This document shows, in pieces, positions 41,007-50,714 of a stretch of 64,000 bases of DNA. The notes beneath the pieces were generated by a model. The model was not told the origin of the DNA. It saw only the letters and a list, made by a program, of their open reading frames with translations, and searched no databases. Position numbers and translations under genes: made by a program. This DNA is from Pseudomonas tensinigenes (GTDB taxonomy: Bacteria; Pseudomonadota; Gammaproteobacteria; Pseudomonadales; Pseudomonadaceae): positions 6,180,001-6,244,000 of the forward strand of contig NZ_CP077089.1 of assembly GCF_014268445.2 (NCBI RefSeq), read 5' to 3'. Each line of letters begins with the position of its first letter. Positions within the stretch are counted from its first letter, which is position 1.

Positions 41007-42929
41007 ATGAGTATCTTTAGCCACTTCCAACAACGCTTCGAGTCCACACGCCAGGAAGAACTCTCGCTGCAAGAGTACCTGGAGCTGTGCAAGAAAGACC
41101 GTAGCGCCTACGTTTCCGCCGCCGAGCGTCTATTGCTGGCCATCGGCGAACCGGAACTGCTCGACACCTCGACCAACTCGAGGCTGTCACGCATCTTCTC
41201 CAACAAGGTGATCCGTCGCTATCCGGCCTTTGAAGACTTCCACGGGATGGAAGAATGCATCGACCAGATCGTCTCGTATTTCCGCCATGCCGCCCAAGGC
41301 CTGGAAGAGAAGAAACAAATCCTCTATCTGCTCGGCCCCGTCGGCGGCGGTAAATCGTCCTTGGCCGAGAAGCTGAAACAACTGATTGAAAAAGTGCCCT
41401 TCTATGCGATCAAGGGCTCGCCGGTATTCGAATCGCCACTGGGTCTGTTCAACGCCACCGAAGATGGCGCGATCCTCGAAGAAGACTTCGGTATCCCACG
41501 GCGCTACCTGAACACCATCATGTCGCCATGGGCGACCAAACGCCTGGCCGAATTCGGCGGCGACATCAGCCAGTTCCGCGTGGTCAAACTGTATCCGTCG
41601 ATCCTCAACCAGATCGCCGTGGCCAAGACCGAACCGGGTGACGAGAACAACCAGGACATCTCGGCGCTGGTCGGTAAGGTCGACATCCGTAAACTCGAGG
41701 AATACCCACAGAACGACGCCGACGCCTACAGCTACTCCGGTGCGCTGTGCCGGGCCAACCAGGGCCTGATGGAATTCGTCGAAATGTTCAAGGCACCGAT
41801 CAAGGTGCTGCACCCATTGCTCACCGCGACTCAGGAAGGCAACTACAACAGTACCGAAGGCCTCGGCGCGATTCCGTTCACCGGGATCCTGCTCGCCCAC
41901 TCCAACGAATCGGAATGGCACACCTTCCGCAACAACAAGAACAACGAAGCGTTCATCGACCGGATCTACATCGTCAAAGTGCCGTACTGCCTGCGCGTCA
42001 GTGACGAAGTGAAGATCTACGACAAACTGCTGTTCAACAGCTCCCTGGCCAAAGCGCATTGCGCGCCGGACACCTTGAAAATGCTGGCGCAGTTCACTGT
42101 CCTGTCACGCCTCAAGGAGCCGGAAAACTCCAACATCTACTCGAAAATGCGCGTCTACGACGGCGAAAACCTCAAGGACACCGATCCGAAGGCCAAGTCG
42201 ATTCAGGAATACCGCGACTCGGCAGGTGTCGATGAAGGCATGAACGGTCTGTCGACCCGCTTCGCCTTCAAGATCCTCTCCAAGGTGTTCAACTTCGACC
42301 CGCACGAAATCGCCGCCAACCCGGTGCACCTGCTCTATGTGCTGGAACAGCAAATCGAACAGGAACAGTTCCAGGCGGAAACCCGCGAGCGCTACCTGCG
42401 CTACCTCAAGGAATACCTGGCGCCGCGTTATATCGAATTCATCGGCAAGGAGATCCAGACCGCGTACCTCGAGTCTTACAGCGAGTACGGCCAGAACATC
42501 TTCGACCGCTACGTGCTGTACGCCGACTTCTGGATTCAGGATCAGGAGTACCGCGACCCGGAAACCGGCGAGATCCTCAACCGCGTCGCGCTGAACGAAG
42601 AACTGGAGAAAATCGAGAAACCGGCCGGCATCAGCAATCCGAAGGATTTCCGCAACGAGATCGTCAACTTCGTATTGCGCGCGCGGGCCAACAACAACGG
42701 CAAGAACCCGACCTGGCTCAGCTACGAAAAACTGCGGGTGGTCATCGAGAAGAAAATGTTCTCCAACACCGAAGACCTGCTGCCAGTCATCAGCTTCAAC
42801 GCCAAGGCCAGCAAGGAGGACCAACAGAAGCACAACGACTTCGTCACTCGCATGGTCGAACGTGGCTATACCGACAAACAGGTACGACTGCTGTCCGAAT
42901 GGTACCTACGGGTCCGGAAGTCGCAGTGA
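41007..42929 (+). CDS. yeaG: PrkA family serine protein kinase (YeaG)
   Basis: A 640-residue kinase, the family's usual length. An AAA-type P-loop LLGPVGGGKSSLAEKLK lies near residue 110, and the C-terminal PrkA kinase domain ends MVERGYTDKQVRLLSEWYLR. PrkA/YeaG phosphorylates serine/threonine targets and in enterics responds to nitrogen starvation and stationary phase. It forms a conserved trio with yeaH and the SpoVR gene downstream. I start at the ATG at 41007 (GAGGTGACGTC before it). The frame is open further upstream but that stretch carries no conserved sequence. Confidence 0.95.
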   Translation: MSIFSHFQQRFESTRQEELSLQEYLELCKKDRSAYVSAAERLLLAIGEPELLDTSTNSRLSRIFSNKVIRRYPAFEDFHGMEECIDQIVSYFRHAAQGLEEKKQILYLLGPVGGGKSSLAEKLKQLIEKVPFYAIKGSPVFESPLGLFNATEDGAILEEDFGIPRRYLNTIMSPWATKRLAEFGGDISQFRVVKLYPSILNQIAVAKTEPGDENNQDISALVGKVDIRKLEEYPQNDADAYSYSGALCRANQGLMEFVEMFKAPIKVLHPLLTATQEGNYNSTEGLGAIPFTGILLAHSNESEWHTFRNNKNNEAFIDRIYIVKVPYCLRVSDEVKIYDKLLFNSSLAKAHCAPDTLKMLAQFTVLSRLKEPENSNIYSKMRVYDGENLKDTDPKAKSIQEYRDSAGVDEGMNGLSTRFAFKILSKVFNFDPHEIAANPVHLLYVLEQQIEQEQFQAETRERYLRYLKEYLAPRYIEFIGKEIQTAYLESYSEYGQNIFDRYVLYADFWIQDQEYRDPETGEILNRVALNEELEKIEKPAGISNPKDFRNEIVNFVLRARANNNGKNPTWLSYEKLRVVIEKKMFSNTEDLLPVISFNAKASKEDQQKHNDFVTRMVERGYTDKQVRLLSEWYLRVRKSQ

Positions 42930-42938
42930 AGCAGCAGC

Positions 42939-43034
42939 AAGCTTCCAGCTACGAGCTGCAAGAACAAAGCGCGTAACCCACTGATGCCCGGGAACCTGCT
43001 TTTACTTGCAGCTTGAGGCTCACAACTTGAAGCT
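42939..43034. repeat. imperfect inverted repeat between yeaG and yeaH
   Basis: AAGCTTCCAGCTACGAGCTG at the left and a diverged complement CTTGCAGCTTGAGGCTCACA at the right. This is the AAGCTGCAAGC-type low-complexity palindrome scattered through Pseudomonas genomes. It may attenuate readthrough into yeaH. Confidence 0.65.
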
Positions 43035-43050
43035 GCCCGGAGGGCTTCCT

Positions 43051-44322
43051 ATGAGTTATGTGATCGACCGACGTCTGAATGGCAAGAACAAGAGCACGGT
43101 GAACCGCCAGCGTTTCCTGCGGCGTTATCGTGACCACATCAAAAAGGCTGTCGAAGAGGCGGTCAGCCGGCGTTCCATTACCGATATGGAGCACGGCGAA
43201 CAGATCAGCATTCCCGGTCGCGACATCGACGAACCGGTGCTTCACCATGGTCGCGGCGGCAAGCAGACCGTGGTTCATCCTGGCAACAAGGAATTCACCG
43301 CTGGCGAACACATCGCCCGCCCGCCGGGAGGTGGCGGCGGACGCGGCCCGGGCAAGGCCGGCAATTCCGGCGAGGGTATGGACGAGTTTGTCTTCCAGAT
43401 CACCCAGGAAGAATTTCTCGAATTCATGTTCGAAGACCTTGAGCTGCCGAACCTGGTCAAGCGCAACCTCAGCGGCACCGACACCTTCAAGACCGTTCGT
43501 GCCGGGATCAGTAACGAAGGTAACCCGTCACGCATCAACATCATCCGCACGCTGCGCTCGGCTCATGCGCGACGCATTGCCCTGTCTGGCAGCAGTCGGG
43601 CAAAACTGCGCGAAGTCAAAGAAGAACTTGAGCGTCTGAGACGCGAAGAGCCGGACAACTTCGGCGATATTCAGGAACTCGAGGCGGAAATCGAAAAACT
43701 CAGCGCGCGCATCCATCGCGTGCCGTTCCTCGACACCTTCGACTTGAAATACAACCTGCTGATCAAACAGCCAAACCCCAGTTCGAAAGCCGTCATGTTC
43801 TGCCTGATGGACGTTTCCGGCTCCATGACCCAGGCGACCAAGGACATCGCCAAACGCTTTTTCATCCTCTTGTACCTGTTCCTGAAAAGGAATTACGACA
43901 AGATCGACGTCGTGTTCATCCGTCACCACACCAGTGCCCGGGAAGTCGATGAAGAGGAGTTTTTCTACTCGCGGGAAACCGGCGGCACCATCGTTTCCAG
44001 CGCCCTGAAACTGATGCAGGAGATCATGGCCGAGCGTTACCCGAGCAACGAGTGGAACATCTACGCGGCGCAGGCTTCCGACGGCGACAACTGGAACGAC
44101 GACTCGCCAATCTGCCGCGACATCCTGATCAACCAGATCATGCCATTTGTGCAGTACTACACTTATGTGGAGATCACCCCGCGCGAACATCAGGCTTTGT
44201 GGTACGAGTACGAACGCATCGCCGAAGCCTTTTCTGACACTTTTGCCCAGCAGCAACTGGTCTCGGCCGGGGATATTTATCCGGTCTTCCGTGAACTCTT
44301 CCAGCGCAGGTTAGTGACATGA
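43051..44322 (+). CDS. yeaH: YeaH/DUF444 family protein
   Basis: A 423-residue DUF444 protein. It starts [20 protein letters not shown], as the E. coli homologue does. A Gly/Arg-rich linker near residue 95 ([12 protein letters not shown]) is followed by a von Willebrand A-like domain with the metal-site pattern DVSGSM. It works with PrkA/YeaG and SpoVR in stress survival, but no activity is established. GGAGGG lies 7 bases before the ATG. The end overlaps the SpoVR gene by 4 bases. Confidence 0.93.
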   Translation: MSYVIDRRLNGKNKSTVNRQRFLRRYRDHIKKAVEEAVSRRSITDMEHGEQISIPGRDIDEPVLHHGRGGKQTVVHPGNKEFTAGEHIARPPGGGGGRGPGKAGNSGEGMDEFVFQITQEEFLEFMFEDLELPNLVKRNLSGTDTFKTVRAGISNEGNPSRINIIRTLRSAHARRIALSGSSRAKLREVKEELERLRREEPDNFGDIQELEAEIEKLSARIHRVPFLDTFDLKYNLLIKQPNPSSKAVMFCLMDVSGSMTQATKDIAKRFFILLYLFLKRNYDKIDVVFIRHHTSAREVDEEEFFYSRETGGTIVSSALKLMQEIMAERYPSNEWNIYAAQASDGDNWNDDSPICRDILINQIMPFVQYYTYVEITPREHQALWYEYERIAEAFSDTFAQQQLVSAGDIYPVFRELFQRRLVT

Positions 44323-45881
44323 CCGCCAAAGAGCAGAAGCGCCAACCCATTTCCACCGGCTCCGAATGGACGTTCGAGCTGATCCAGACCTACGACCGCG
44401 AAATCGCCCGTATCGCGGCTCGCTATGCGCTGGATACCTACCCCAACCAGATCGAAGTGATCACCGCCGAGCAGATGATGGACGCCTATGCCTCGGTCGG
44501 CATGCCGCTGGGTTACCACCACTGGTCCTACGGTAAACACTTCCTCAGCACCGAAAAGTCCTACAGCCGTGGACAGATGGGTCTGGCCTACGAAATCGTG
44601 ATCAACTCCGACCCGTGCATTGCCTATCTGATGGAAGAAAACACCATCTGCATGCAGGCGCTGGTGGTGGCGCATGCATGCTACGGCCACAACAGCTTTT
44701 TCAAGGGCAACTACCTGTTCCGCACCTGGACCGATGCCAGCTCGATCATCGATTACCTGGTGTTCGCCAAGCAGTACATCATGCAGTGCGAAGAGCGCCA
44801 CGGCATTGATGCGGTGGAAGACTTGCTCGACTCCTGCCATGCCCTGATGAACTACGGCGTCGATCGCTACAAGCGTCCGTATCCGATTTCCGCCGAGGAG
44901 GAGCGCCGGCGGCAGAAGGATCGCGAAGAGCACCTGCAAAAGCAGATCAACGATCTGTGGCGCACCATTCCCAAAGGCGCGGACAAGTACAGCGACAGGG
45001 ACAACGCGCGCTTCCCGGCCGAGCCACAGGAAAACATCCTGTACTTCATCGAGAAACACGCGCCGCTGCTCGAACCATGGCAGCGCGAGATCGTGCGGAT
45101 CGTGCGCAAGATCGCTCAGTATTTCTATCCACAGCGCCAGACCCAGGTAATGAACGAAGGCTGGGCGACATTCTGGCACTACACACTGATGAACGACCTG
45201 TACGACGAAGGGCTGGTCACCGACGGGTTCATGATGGAATTCCTCACCTCGCACACCAGCGTGGTGTTTCAACCGGGTTTCGACAGCCCCTACTACAACG
45301 GCATCAACCCCTACGCGCTGGGCTTCGCCATGTATCGGGACATCCGGCGCATGTGTGAAGAGCCTACCGAAGAAGATCGTCACTGGTTCCCGGAAATCGC
45401 CGGGACCGACTGGCTGTCGACCATCAAGTTCGCCATGAGCAGCTTCAAGGATGAGAGCTTTATCCTGCAGTACCTGTCACCGAAAGTGATCCGCGATCTG
45501 AAACTGTTCAGCATCATGGATGACGATCAGAAGGAGGACTTGTTGGTGCCTGCGATTCATGACGAACCCGGCTACCGGATCATCCGCGAAACCCTTGCTG
45601 CGCAGTACAACCTCGGCAACCGCGAGCCGAACGTGCAGATCTACAGCATTGATCGGCGCGGCGACCGCTCACTGACCTTGCGTCACCAACAGCACGACCG
45701 CAAACCATTGGGCGATTCCACCGAAGAAGTGCTCAAACACTTGCATCGCCTGTGGGGCTTCGACATTCACCTGGAAACCCTGCAAGGCGACCAGATCATG
45801 AAAACCCATCACGTTCCGCCACGCAGTGAACACAGCGAAGGGGATTACGGTCGGCTCGACCTCGCAGTCATTCATCTTTGA
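44319..45881 (+). CDS. SpoVR family protein (YcgB-like)
   Basis: A 520-residue SpoVR-domain protein, full length for Gram-negative members. Characteristic stretches are [38 protein letters not shown] and [20 protein letters not shown], whose histidines and glutamates look like metal ligands. In Bacillus SpoVR affects the spore cortex; in Proteobacteria it belongs to the PrkA-YeaH-SpoVR stress module and its reaction is unknown. It is translationally coupled to yeaH (ATGA). The reading ends 63 bases before cca. Confidence 0.94.
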   Translation: MTAKEQKRQPISTGSEWTFELIQTYDREIARIAARYALDTYPNQIEVITAEQMMDAYASVGMPLGYHHWSYGKHFLSTEKSYSRGQMGLAYEIVINSDPCIAYLMEENTICMQALVVAHACYGHNSFFKGNYLFRTWTDASSIIDYLVFAKQYIMQCEERHGIDAVEDLLDSCHALMNYGVDRYKRPYPISAEEERRRQKDREEHLQKQINDLWRTIPKGADKYSDRDNARFPAEPQENILYFIEKHAPLLEPWQREIVRIVRKIAQYFYPQRQTQVMNEGWATFWHYTLMNDLYDEGLVTDGFMMEFLTSHTSVVFQPGFDSPYYNGINPYALGFAMYRDIRRMCEEPTEEDRHWFPEIAGTDWLSTIKFAMSSFKDESFILQYLSPKVIRDLKLFSIMDDDQKEDLLVPAIHDEPGYRIIRETLAAQYNLGNREPNVQIYSIDRRGDRSLTLRHQQHDRKPLGDSTEEVLKHLHRLWGFDIHLETLQGDQIMKTHHVPPRSEHSEGDYGRLDLAVIHL

Positions 45882-45944
45882 AACGGTTCTGGCCTCCGAA
45901 AGTCCGGCGCAAGGGTTATCCTGTCGGGCTAACGGAGGTTTTTT

Positions 45945-47168
45945 ATGCAGATTTTCAAGGTTGGCGGCGCGGTCCGTGATCGCTTGCTGGGCAAACCGGT
46001 CACGGACATTGATTGGGTGGTGGTCGGTGCCACCACAGAAGAAATGCTCGCCCTGGGCTATCGTCCGGTCGGTGCGGATTTCCCGGTGTTTCTTCACCCA
46101 AAAAGCGGCGAGGAATATGCCCTCGCCCGCACCGAGCGCAAAAGCGGGCGCGGTTATGGTGGCTTCACCTTTCACGCCAGCCCCGAAGTCACGCTTGAAG
46201 AAGACCTGATCCGCCGCGATCTGACCATCAACGCCATGGCGGAAGACGATCAGCAGAATCTGACCGATCCGTACCATGGCCAGCGCGATCTCGATGCTCG
46301 CATCCTGCGCCACGTATCACCGGCGTTTGCCGAAGATCCCCTCCGAGTATTGCGCGTTGCCCGTTTCGCCGCGCGCTATGCCGAACTCGGTTTCACGGTC
46401 GCGCCAGAGACGCTGGAATTAATGCGGCAGCTCAGCGAGTCCGGCGAACTGGAGGCGTTGACCGCAGAACGCAGCTGGAAAGAAATCTCCCGCGCCTTGA
46501 TGGAAGATCAGCCGCAGGTATTTATCCAAGTGCTTCGCGACTGTGGAGCGCTCAAGGTACTGATGCCAGAGGTCGACGCGCTGTTTGGCGTGCCGCAACC
46601 GGCAGCGCATCATCCGGAAATCGACACTGGCGTCCACACACTCAGCGTGCTCGAGCAGTCGGCGCTGCATAAACAACCGCTGACGGTACGTTGGGCCTGC
46701 CTGCTGCATGACCTCGGCAAAGGCCTCACACCGGAAGAAGAGTGGCCACGGCATATCGCTCATGAGCACACCGGACTGAAACTGATCAAAGCCGTAAACG
46801 AACGCTTCAAGGCGCCGAAGGATTGCCAGGAGTTGGCGCTATTGGTTGGCAAGTACCACACCCATGGCCACCGGGCGCTGGAGTTGAAGGCTTCAACGTT
46901 GCTGGAGTTGTTGCAGAGTTTTGATGTGTATCGTCGACCGCAGCGGTTTGAGGAGTTTATCGTCGCATGCGAAATGGACGCCCGAGGCCGCAAAGGGCTG
47001 GAACAGAGAAGTTATCCACAGGCGGATTATTTGCGCGGCGCTGCCAAGGTTGCGCGGGAAGTCGCGGTGCAACCGTTGCTGGAGAAGGGATTCAAGGGGC
47101 CGGAGCTGGGTGAGGCGCTAAAGCGTGAGCGGCTAAAGGCTTTGAAGTCTTACAAAGAGAACGCCTGA
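45945..47168 (+). CDS. cca: CCA-adding tRNA nucleotidyltransferase with HD domain
   Basis: A 407-residue enzyme. The class-II nucleotidyltransferase core has [11 protein letters not shown]21/D23 in TDIDW, and [12 protein letters not shown]-terminal HD phosphohydrolase follows, with LLHDLGKG. This multifunctional form builds and repairs the CCA end and has 2',3'-cyclic phosphodiesterase/phosphatase activity. The TTTTTATG context is preceded by GGAGG at 5 bases. It is convergent with folK, with an inverted repeat between. Confidence 0.95.
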   Translation: MQIFKVGGAVRDRLLGKPVTDIDWVVVGATTEEMLALGYRPVGADFPVFLHPKSGEEYALARTERKSGRGYGGFTFHASPEVTLEEDLIRRDLTINAMAEDDQQNLTDPYHGQRDLDARILRHVSPAFAEDPLRVLRVARFAARYAELGFTVAPETLELMRQLSESGELEALTAERSWKEISRALMEDQPQVFIQVLRDCGALKVLMPEVDALFGVPQPAAHHPEIDTGVHTLSVLEQSALHKQPLTVRWACLLHDLGKGLTPEEEWPRHIAHEHTGLKLIKAVNERFKAPKDCQELALLVGKYHTHGHRALELKASTLLELLQSFDVYRRPQRFEEFIVACEMDARGRKGLEQRSYPQADYLRGAAKVAREVAVQPLLEKGFKGPELGEALKRERLKALKSYKENA

Positions 47169-47176
47169 ATCAAGAT

Positions 47177-47256
47177 CAAAAGATCGCAGCCTGCGGCAGC
47201 TCCTACATGGGATTAAGTGTTTTCCTGTAGGAGCTGCCGAAGGCTGCGATCTTTTG
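47177..47256. repeat. second-family REP-like inverted repeat
   Basis: Arms of about 30 bases (AAAAGATCGCAGCCTGCGGC at the left and its near-complement at 47226-47256) with a 20-base spacer. The sequence is unrelated to the GTGGGAGCGAG REPs and belongs to the GATCGCAGCC / CAGCTCCTAC family seen in many Pseudomonas. It lies between convergent cca and folK. Confidence 0.88.
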
Positions 47257-47258
47257 CT

Positions 47259-47774
47259 TTAAAGATTCGACGGCGTGAGCTGCTGCCCGCGCCACTCGAA
47301 CGCTACTGGCGCCAATACCTGATCAATCTGCGCTTCAGCCCACAAAGTCGCGAAGCTTTTTCCCACACCCGGATGCACGCGATCCGGCGCAATCAGCGAC
47401 AACGGCCACAGCACAAAGGCATTTTTCAGAATCTCGGCACGCGGCAGAACCAGCCCGTCGAAATTCCCCGCCAGATCACCATACAGCAGCACATCGATAT
47501 CCAGCGGCAAACCCTTGCGATCCGGCGCGTAACGGCCGTTATCCGCCTCAATGAATTTCAAGCGCCGATCCAGCTCCATCAACGGCAGATCGGTATACGC
47601 CGACACCACAAAGTTGAAGAACGGCCCGCTCTTGATCCCCACTGGCGCGCTCTCGAACACCGCCGAACAGCGGATATCCACCAGAAATGTCGCCAAAGCG
47701 TCGAGTCCGGCACGCAAATGGGTTTCGCGCTCGATATTGCTACCGAGCCCGAGGTAGACCTGAGTCAGCGACAT
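47259..47774 (-). CDS. folK: 2-amino-4-hydroxy-6-hydroxymethyldihydropteridine pyrophosphokinase FolK
   Basis: A 171-residue HPPK. It has YLGLGSNIERETHLRAG at the start, the RKGLPLDIDVLLYGDL signature, and LVLPRAEILKNAFVLWPL. It pyrophosphorylates the pterin alcohol using ATP in folate biosynthesis. The start at 47774 gives the conserved [13 protein letters not shown]; the longer frame to 47852 runs into folB. It overlaps the end of folB by 10 bases, as part of a folB-folK pair. Confidence 0.95.
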   Translation of the reverse strand: MSLTQVYLGLGSNIERETHLRAGLDALATFLVDIRCSAVFESAPVGIKSGPFFNFVVSAYTDLPLMELDRRLKFIEADNGRYAPDRKGLPLDIDVLLYGDLAGNFDGLVLPRAEILKNAFVLWPLSLIAPDRVHPGVGKSFATLWAEAQIDQVLAPVAFEWRGQQLTPSNL

Positions 47775-48121
47775 CCGCGCTCGATCTCCACACCCACACC
47801 GCCCTTCGCGGCCGGTACAGCGCCAGGCTTGGTCAACTTCAGACGCACCCACGTGATCTTGAATTCATCCATCAGCACTTCGACCAGACGCTCGGCAAAG
47901 GTCTCGACCAATTGAAACTGCGCCTGCTCGGCAAAAGCCTGAATCCGCGTGGAAACGCTAGCGTAGTCGAGCGCCAGGGTCAGGTCGTCACCGGTGGCGG
48001 CCGGGCGATTGTCCCAGGCGAAGCTCAGATCAAGTCGCAAGCACTGTCGGATGCCGCGCTCCCAGTCGTAGGCACCAATGACGGTGTCGACTTCCAGGCC
48101 CTCGATAAACACTCTGTCCAA
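47765..48121 (-). CDS. folB: dihydroneopterin aldolase FolB
   Basis: A 118-residue FolB. Conserved features are [20 protein letters not shown] and the catalytic lysine region [14 protein letters not shown]. It converts dihydroneopterin to hydroxymethyl-dihydropterin and glycolaldehyde, the step before FolK. The start is probably TTG at 48121, with GGAGAG 7 bases upstream; the track-length ATG at 48145 would add eight non-conserved residues. It is divergent from plsY. Confidence 0.93.
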   Translation of the reverse strand: MDRVFIEGLEVDTVIGAYDWERGIRQCLRLDLSFAWDNRPAATGDDLTLALDYASVSTRIQAFAEQAQFQLVETFAERLVEVLMDEFKITWVRLKLTKPGAVPAAKGGVGVEIERGCR

Positions 48122-48195
48122 GCACTTCTCTCCGCTGCACGACAAGGGCGCAATGCGCCGTTAGAATCAGGGCGTCCTCGCCCGGAATAGTTAGC

Positions 48196-48765
48196 ATGTT
48201 TTGGTTACTGGCGACTTTCGCCTACCTGCTCGGCTCGCTGTCCTTCGCCATTTTGCTCAGCCGCCTGACCGGAAATCCGGATCCGCGAATGAGTGGCTCG
48301 GGCAATGCCGGTGCCACCAACATGCTGCGCCTGGCCGGTCGCAAACTGGCGATCCTGACCCTGCTGGGTGATCTGTGCAAAGGCCTTGTGCCGGTGCTGA
48401 TCGCCTCGGCTGTCGGCCTTTCGCTGCAGGATCAGGCGTGGATCGGCGTGTGCGCCGTGATCGGTCACCTGTTCCCGCTGTATTTCCGCTTCCGTGGCGG
48501 CAAAGGTGTCGCCACCGCTGCCGGGATGCTGCTGGGCCTGTATCCGCCCGCTGCGCTGTTGGCCGTGTGCGCCTGGCTGCTGACGTTCTACCTGACCCGT
48601 ACCAGCTCGCTGGCCGCGCTGATTGCCACGCCGCTGACCCTGCCGTTGCTGGCCTGGCAGGAACCGGAGGCGCTGTTGCCAATGAGCGCGCTGACACTGC
48701 TGATCGTCTGGCGCCACCGCGGCAATCTACGCGACCTGTTTGCCGGGCGCGAACGGCATTTTTAA
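48196..48765 (+). CDS. plsY: glycerol-3-phosphate acyltransferase PlsY
   Basis: A 189-residue inner-membrane protein with five hydrophobic segments and the three PlsY motifs: [12 protein letters not shown] (first loop), [12 protein letters not shown], and [12 protein letters not shown]. It acylates glycerol-3-phosphate from acyl-phosphate at the start of phospholipid synthesis. It is divergent from folB and convergent with tsaD, with only 23 bases before the tsaD stop. Confidence 0.95.
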   Translation: MFWLLATFAYLLGSLSFAILLSRLTGNPDPRMSGSGNAGATNMLRLAGRKLAILTLLGDLCKGLVPVLIASAVGLSLQDQAWIGVCAVIGHLFPLYFRFRGGKGVATAAGMLLGLYPPAALLAVCAWLLTFYLTRTSSLAALIATPLTLPLLAWQEPEALLPMSALTLLIVWRHRGNLRDLFAGRERHF

Positions 48766-48788
48766 ATAGCGCCCATGAGCGCCTCTCA

Positions 48789-49814
48789 TCACAACGGCGA
48801 CAATTGCTCCATTGGCCAGCGCGCCTGCACGCTGATTGCCAGACTTTCCTGCTGACCGGCCTGCAAGCGCTGGCAACCGGCAAACGCGATCATCGCGCCG
48901 TTGTCGGTGCAGAACTCGGGACGGGCGTAGAACACATCACCCTTCATATCGCCGAGCATCTTTTCCAGCGAAACGCGCAAGGCCTTGTTGGCACTGACGC
49001 CGCCAGCGATCACCAGACGCTTCATGCCGGCCTGTTTCAGGGCACGCTTGCACTTGATGGTCAAAGTCTCCACCACGGCCTGCTGGAACGCCAGCGCGAT
49101 GTCGCAACGGGCTTGCTCGTTGTCGTCCCCGGCGCTGACGCACTGCTGCCAAGCGTTGAGCGCAGAGGTTTTCAGACCACTGAAGCTGAATTGCAGACCC
49201 GGGCGATCGCACATCGGACGCGGAAAGGTGAAACGTCCTGCAACGCCCTTCTCCGCCAACTTGGCAATTTCCGGCCCGCCCGGATAATTCAGGCCCATCA
49301 TCTTCGCGGTTTTGTCGAATGCTTCGCCCGCAGCGTCGTCGAGTGTCTCGCCGAGCAAGGCGTATTGGCCGATACCATCGACCTGAACCAGCTGCGTATG
49401 ACCGCCCGAAACCAACAAAGCGACGAACGGGAATTCCGGCGGTTTTGGCTCCAGCATCGGTGCGAGCAAATGCCCTTCCATGTGGTGCACGCCGAGCGCT
49501 GGAATGCCCCAGGCAAACGCCAGCGCCTGAGCGCAGGAAGCACCGACCAACAGCGCGCCAACCAGGCCAGGACCCGCGGTATAGGCGATCGCATCGATCT
49601 CGGTCGACACGCAGTCCGCCTCGGCCAACACCTGACGAATCAAGGGCAGCATGCGTTTGACGTGATCACGCGAGGCTAGCTCCGGCACTACACCGCCATA
49701 GGCCCGGTGCAGGTCGATCTGGCTGAACAGCGCGTCGGCCAGCAGGCCGCGTTCACTGTCATATAATGCGACGCCGGTTTCGTCGCAGGAGGTTTCTAAT
49801 CCCAGTACTAGCAT
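48789..49814 (-). CDS. tsaD: tRNA threonylcarbamoyl transferase component TsaD
   Basis: A 341-residue ASKHA-fold enzyme. The metal motif HHMEGHL holds H111 and H115, the N-terminus reads [16 protein letters not shown], and the nucleotide site shows [13 protein letters not shown]. With TsaB and TsaE it attaches the threonylcarbamoyl group to A37 of ANN-decoding tRNAs. It is divergent from rpsU, the arrangement conserved in many gammaproteobacteria. Confidence 0.97.
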   Translation of the reverse strand: MLVLGLETSCDETGVALYDSERGLLADALFSQIDLHRAYGGVVPELASRDHVKRMLPLIRQVLAEADCVSTEIDAIAYTAGPGLVGALLVGASCAQALAFAWGIPALGVHHMEGHLLAPMLEPKPPEFPFVALLVSGGHTQLVQVDGIGQYALLGETLDDAAGEAFDKTAKMMGLNYPGGPEIAKLAEKGVAGRFTFPRPMCDRPGLQFSFSGLKTSALNAWQQCVSAGDDNEQARCDIALAFQQAVVETLTIKCKRALKQAGMKRLVIAGGVSANKALRVSLEKMLGDMKGDVFYARPEFCTDNGAMIAFAGCQRLQAGQQESLAISVQARWPMEQLSPL

Positions 49815-50013
49815 GGGTTTGCGCCTTGTTTAGGCTGAATTCGAAGGCGCGCATAATAGTCGCCGCGCGATGCCCCGACCAGCGGTTTTCGATCAGAGGC
49901 TTTGCATTCCGAGCGATGAGGGGTTAACATCCGCAACCCTTAAAAACCGACGTCTTCAAGTGCTCTTTTGCCGCGAGGATGTTGACCCCGGTAATGAATG
50001 AAGGTAGCTCTGG

Positions 50014-50229
50014 ATGCCAGCCGTCAAAGTTAAAGAGAACGAACCCTTCGACGTAGCTCTGCGTCGTTTCAAGCGCTCCTGCGAAAAAGCCGGTGTACTG
50101 GCTGAAGTTCGTAGCCGCGAATTTTACGAGAAGCCAACTTCTGAGCGTAAGCGCAAAGCAGCAGCCGCTGTTAAGCGTCACGCCAAGAAAGTTCAGCGCG
50201 AACAGCGCCGCGCCGTTCGTCTGTACTAA
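50014..50229 (+). CDS. rpsU: 30S ribosomal protein bS21
   Basis: A 71-residue, very basic protein beginning [20 protein letters not shown], the standard bS21 sequence. bS21 sits near the anti-Shine-Dalgarno end of 16S rRNA and assists initiation. It is the first gene of the macromolecular-synthesis operon rpsU-dnaG-rpoD. AAGGTAG precedes the ATG. A GC-rich hairpin after the stop may reduce readthrough to dnaG. Confidence 0.97.
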
Positions 50230-50714
50230 TACACAGACGTTCGTAGCAAGCTTCTTGCCTAAGCCCGGCTCTCAGCCGGGCTAATGGCATTTGCGTAAAA
50301 CGCTTGATGCTTCACCGTCGAAGCCGCACACGCGACCGAGACAAATCTGCTTCACGCGTCAGACCTGGCTCTTTTGCCAGCGGTGCACGTCTTTTCTGAC
50401 GAGCCTTTCAAGGCTACTGACGAGCACACCCACTGATTCCTCTTACGACGATCAGCCCAAGGCACCTGCATGCGTGCCCGCTTTATTGAGCTATCCGAGG
50501 CCCTTTACCGGCCGCCAGCGGATTCAGCGCAACACTTTCAAATAGTCGAAGGCTGATGAGTACTAACGTCAGTGGATTTTCGGCAGATACACTTCCCGAC
50601 AGCGATTACGCAGACGACACCGGTCGAGCCGCATATTTTGCGCGCTTCAAACAATGACCCGCGTTCGGCAGCATTTCGCATCGGACTTATTACAGCGCAG
50701 ACGACGAGTACGCC
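50230..50714 (+). other. 485-base spacer between rpsU and dnaG
   Basis: It holds the hairpin at 50262-50282 described separately. The remaining bases look noncoding: the one short open frame (50291-50545) gives a peptide of no recognisable kind with atypical composition. Its length would allow a separate dnaG promoter or an RNA, but I see no clear -10/-35 pair. Confidence 0.5.
50262..50282 (+). terminator. hairpin after rpsU, probable attenuator in the rpsU-dnaG-rpoD operon
   Basis: A perfect 9-bp stem AGCCCGGCT / AGCCGGGCT with a 3-base loop, 33 bases after the rpsU stop. There is no T-run, so partial termination or RNA processing is more likely than full termination. In E. coli a leaky terminator lies at the same place. 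Confidence 0.6.

Noticed and set aside
50291..50545. An 84-codon frame between rpsU and dnaG
   Set aside because: Composition is unlike a Pseudomonas protein, there is no ribosome-binding site and no recognisable motif.
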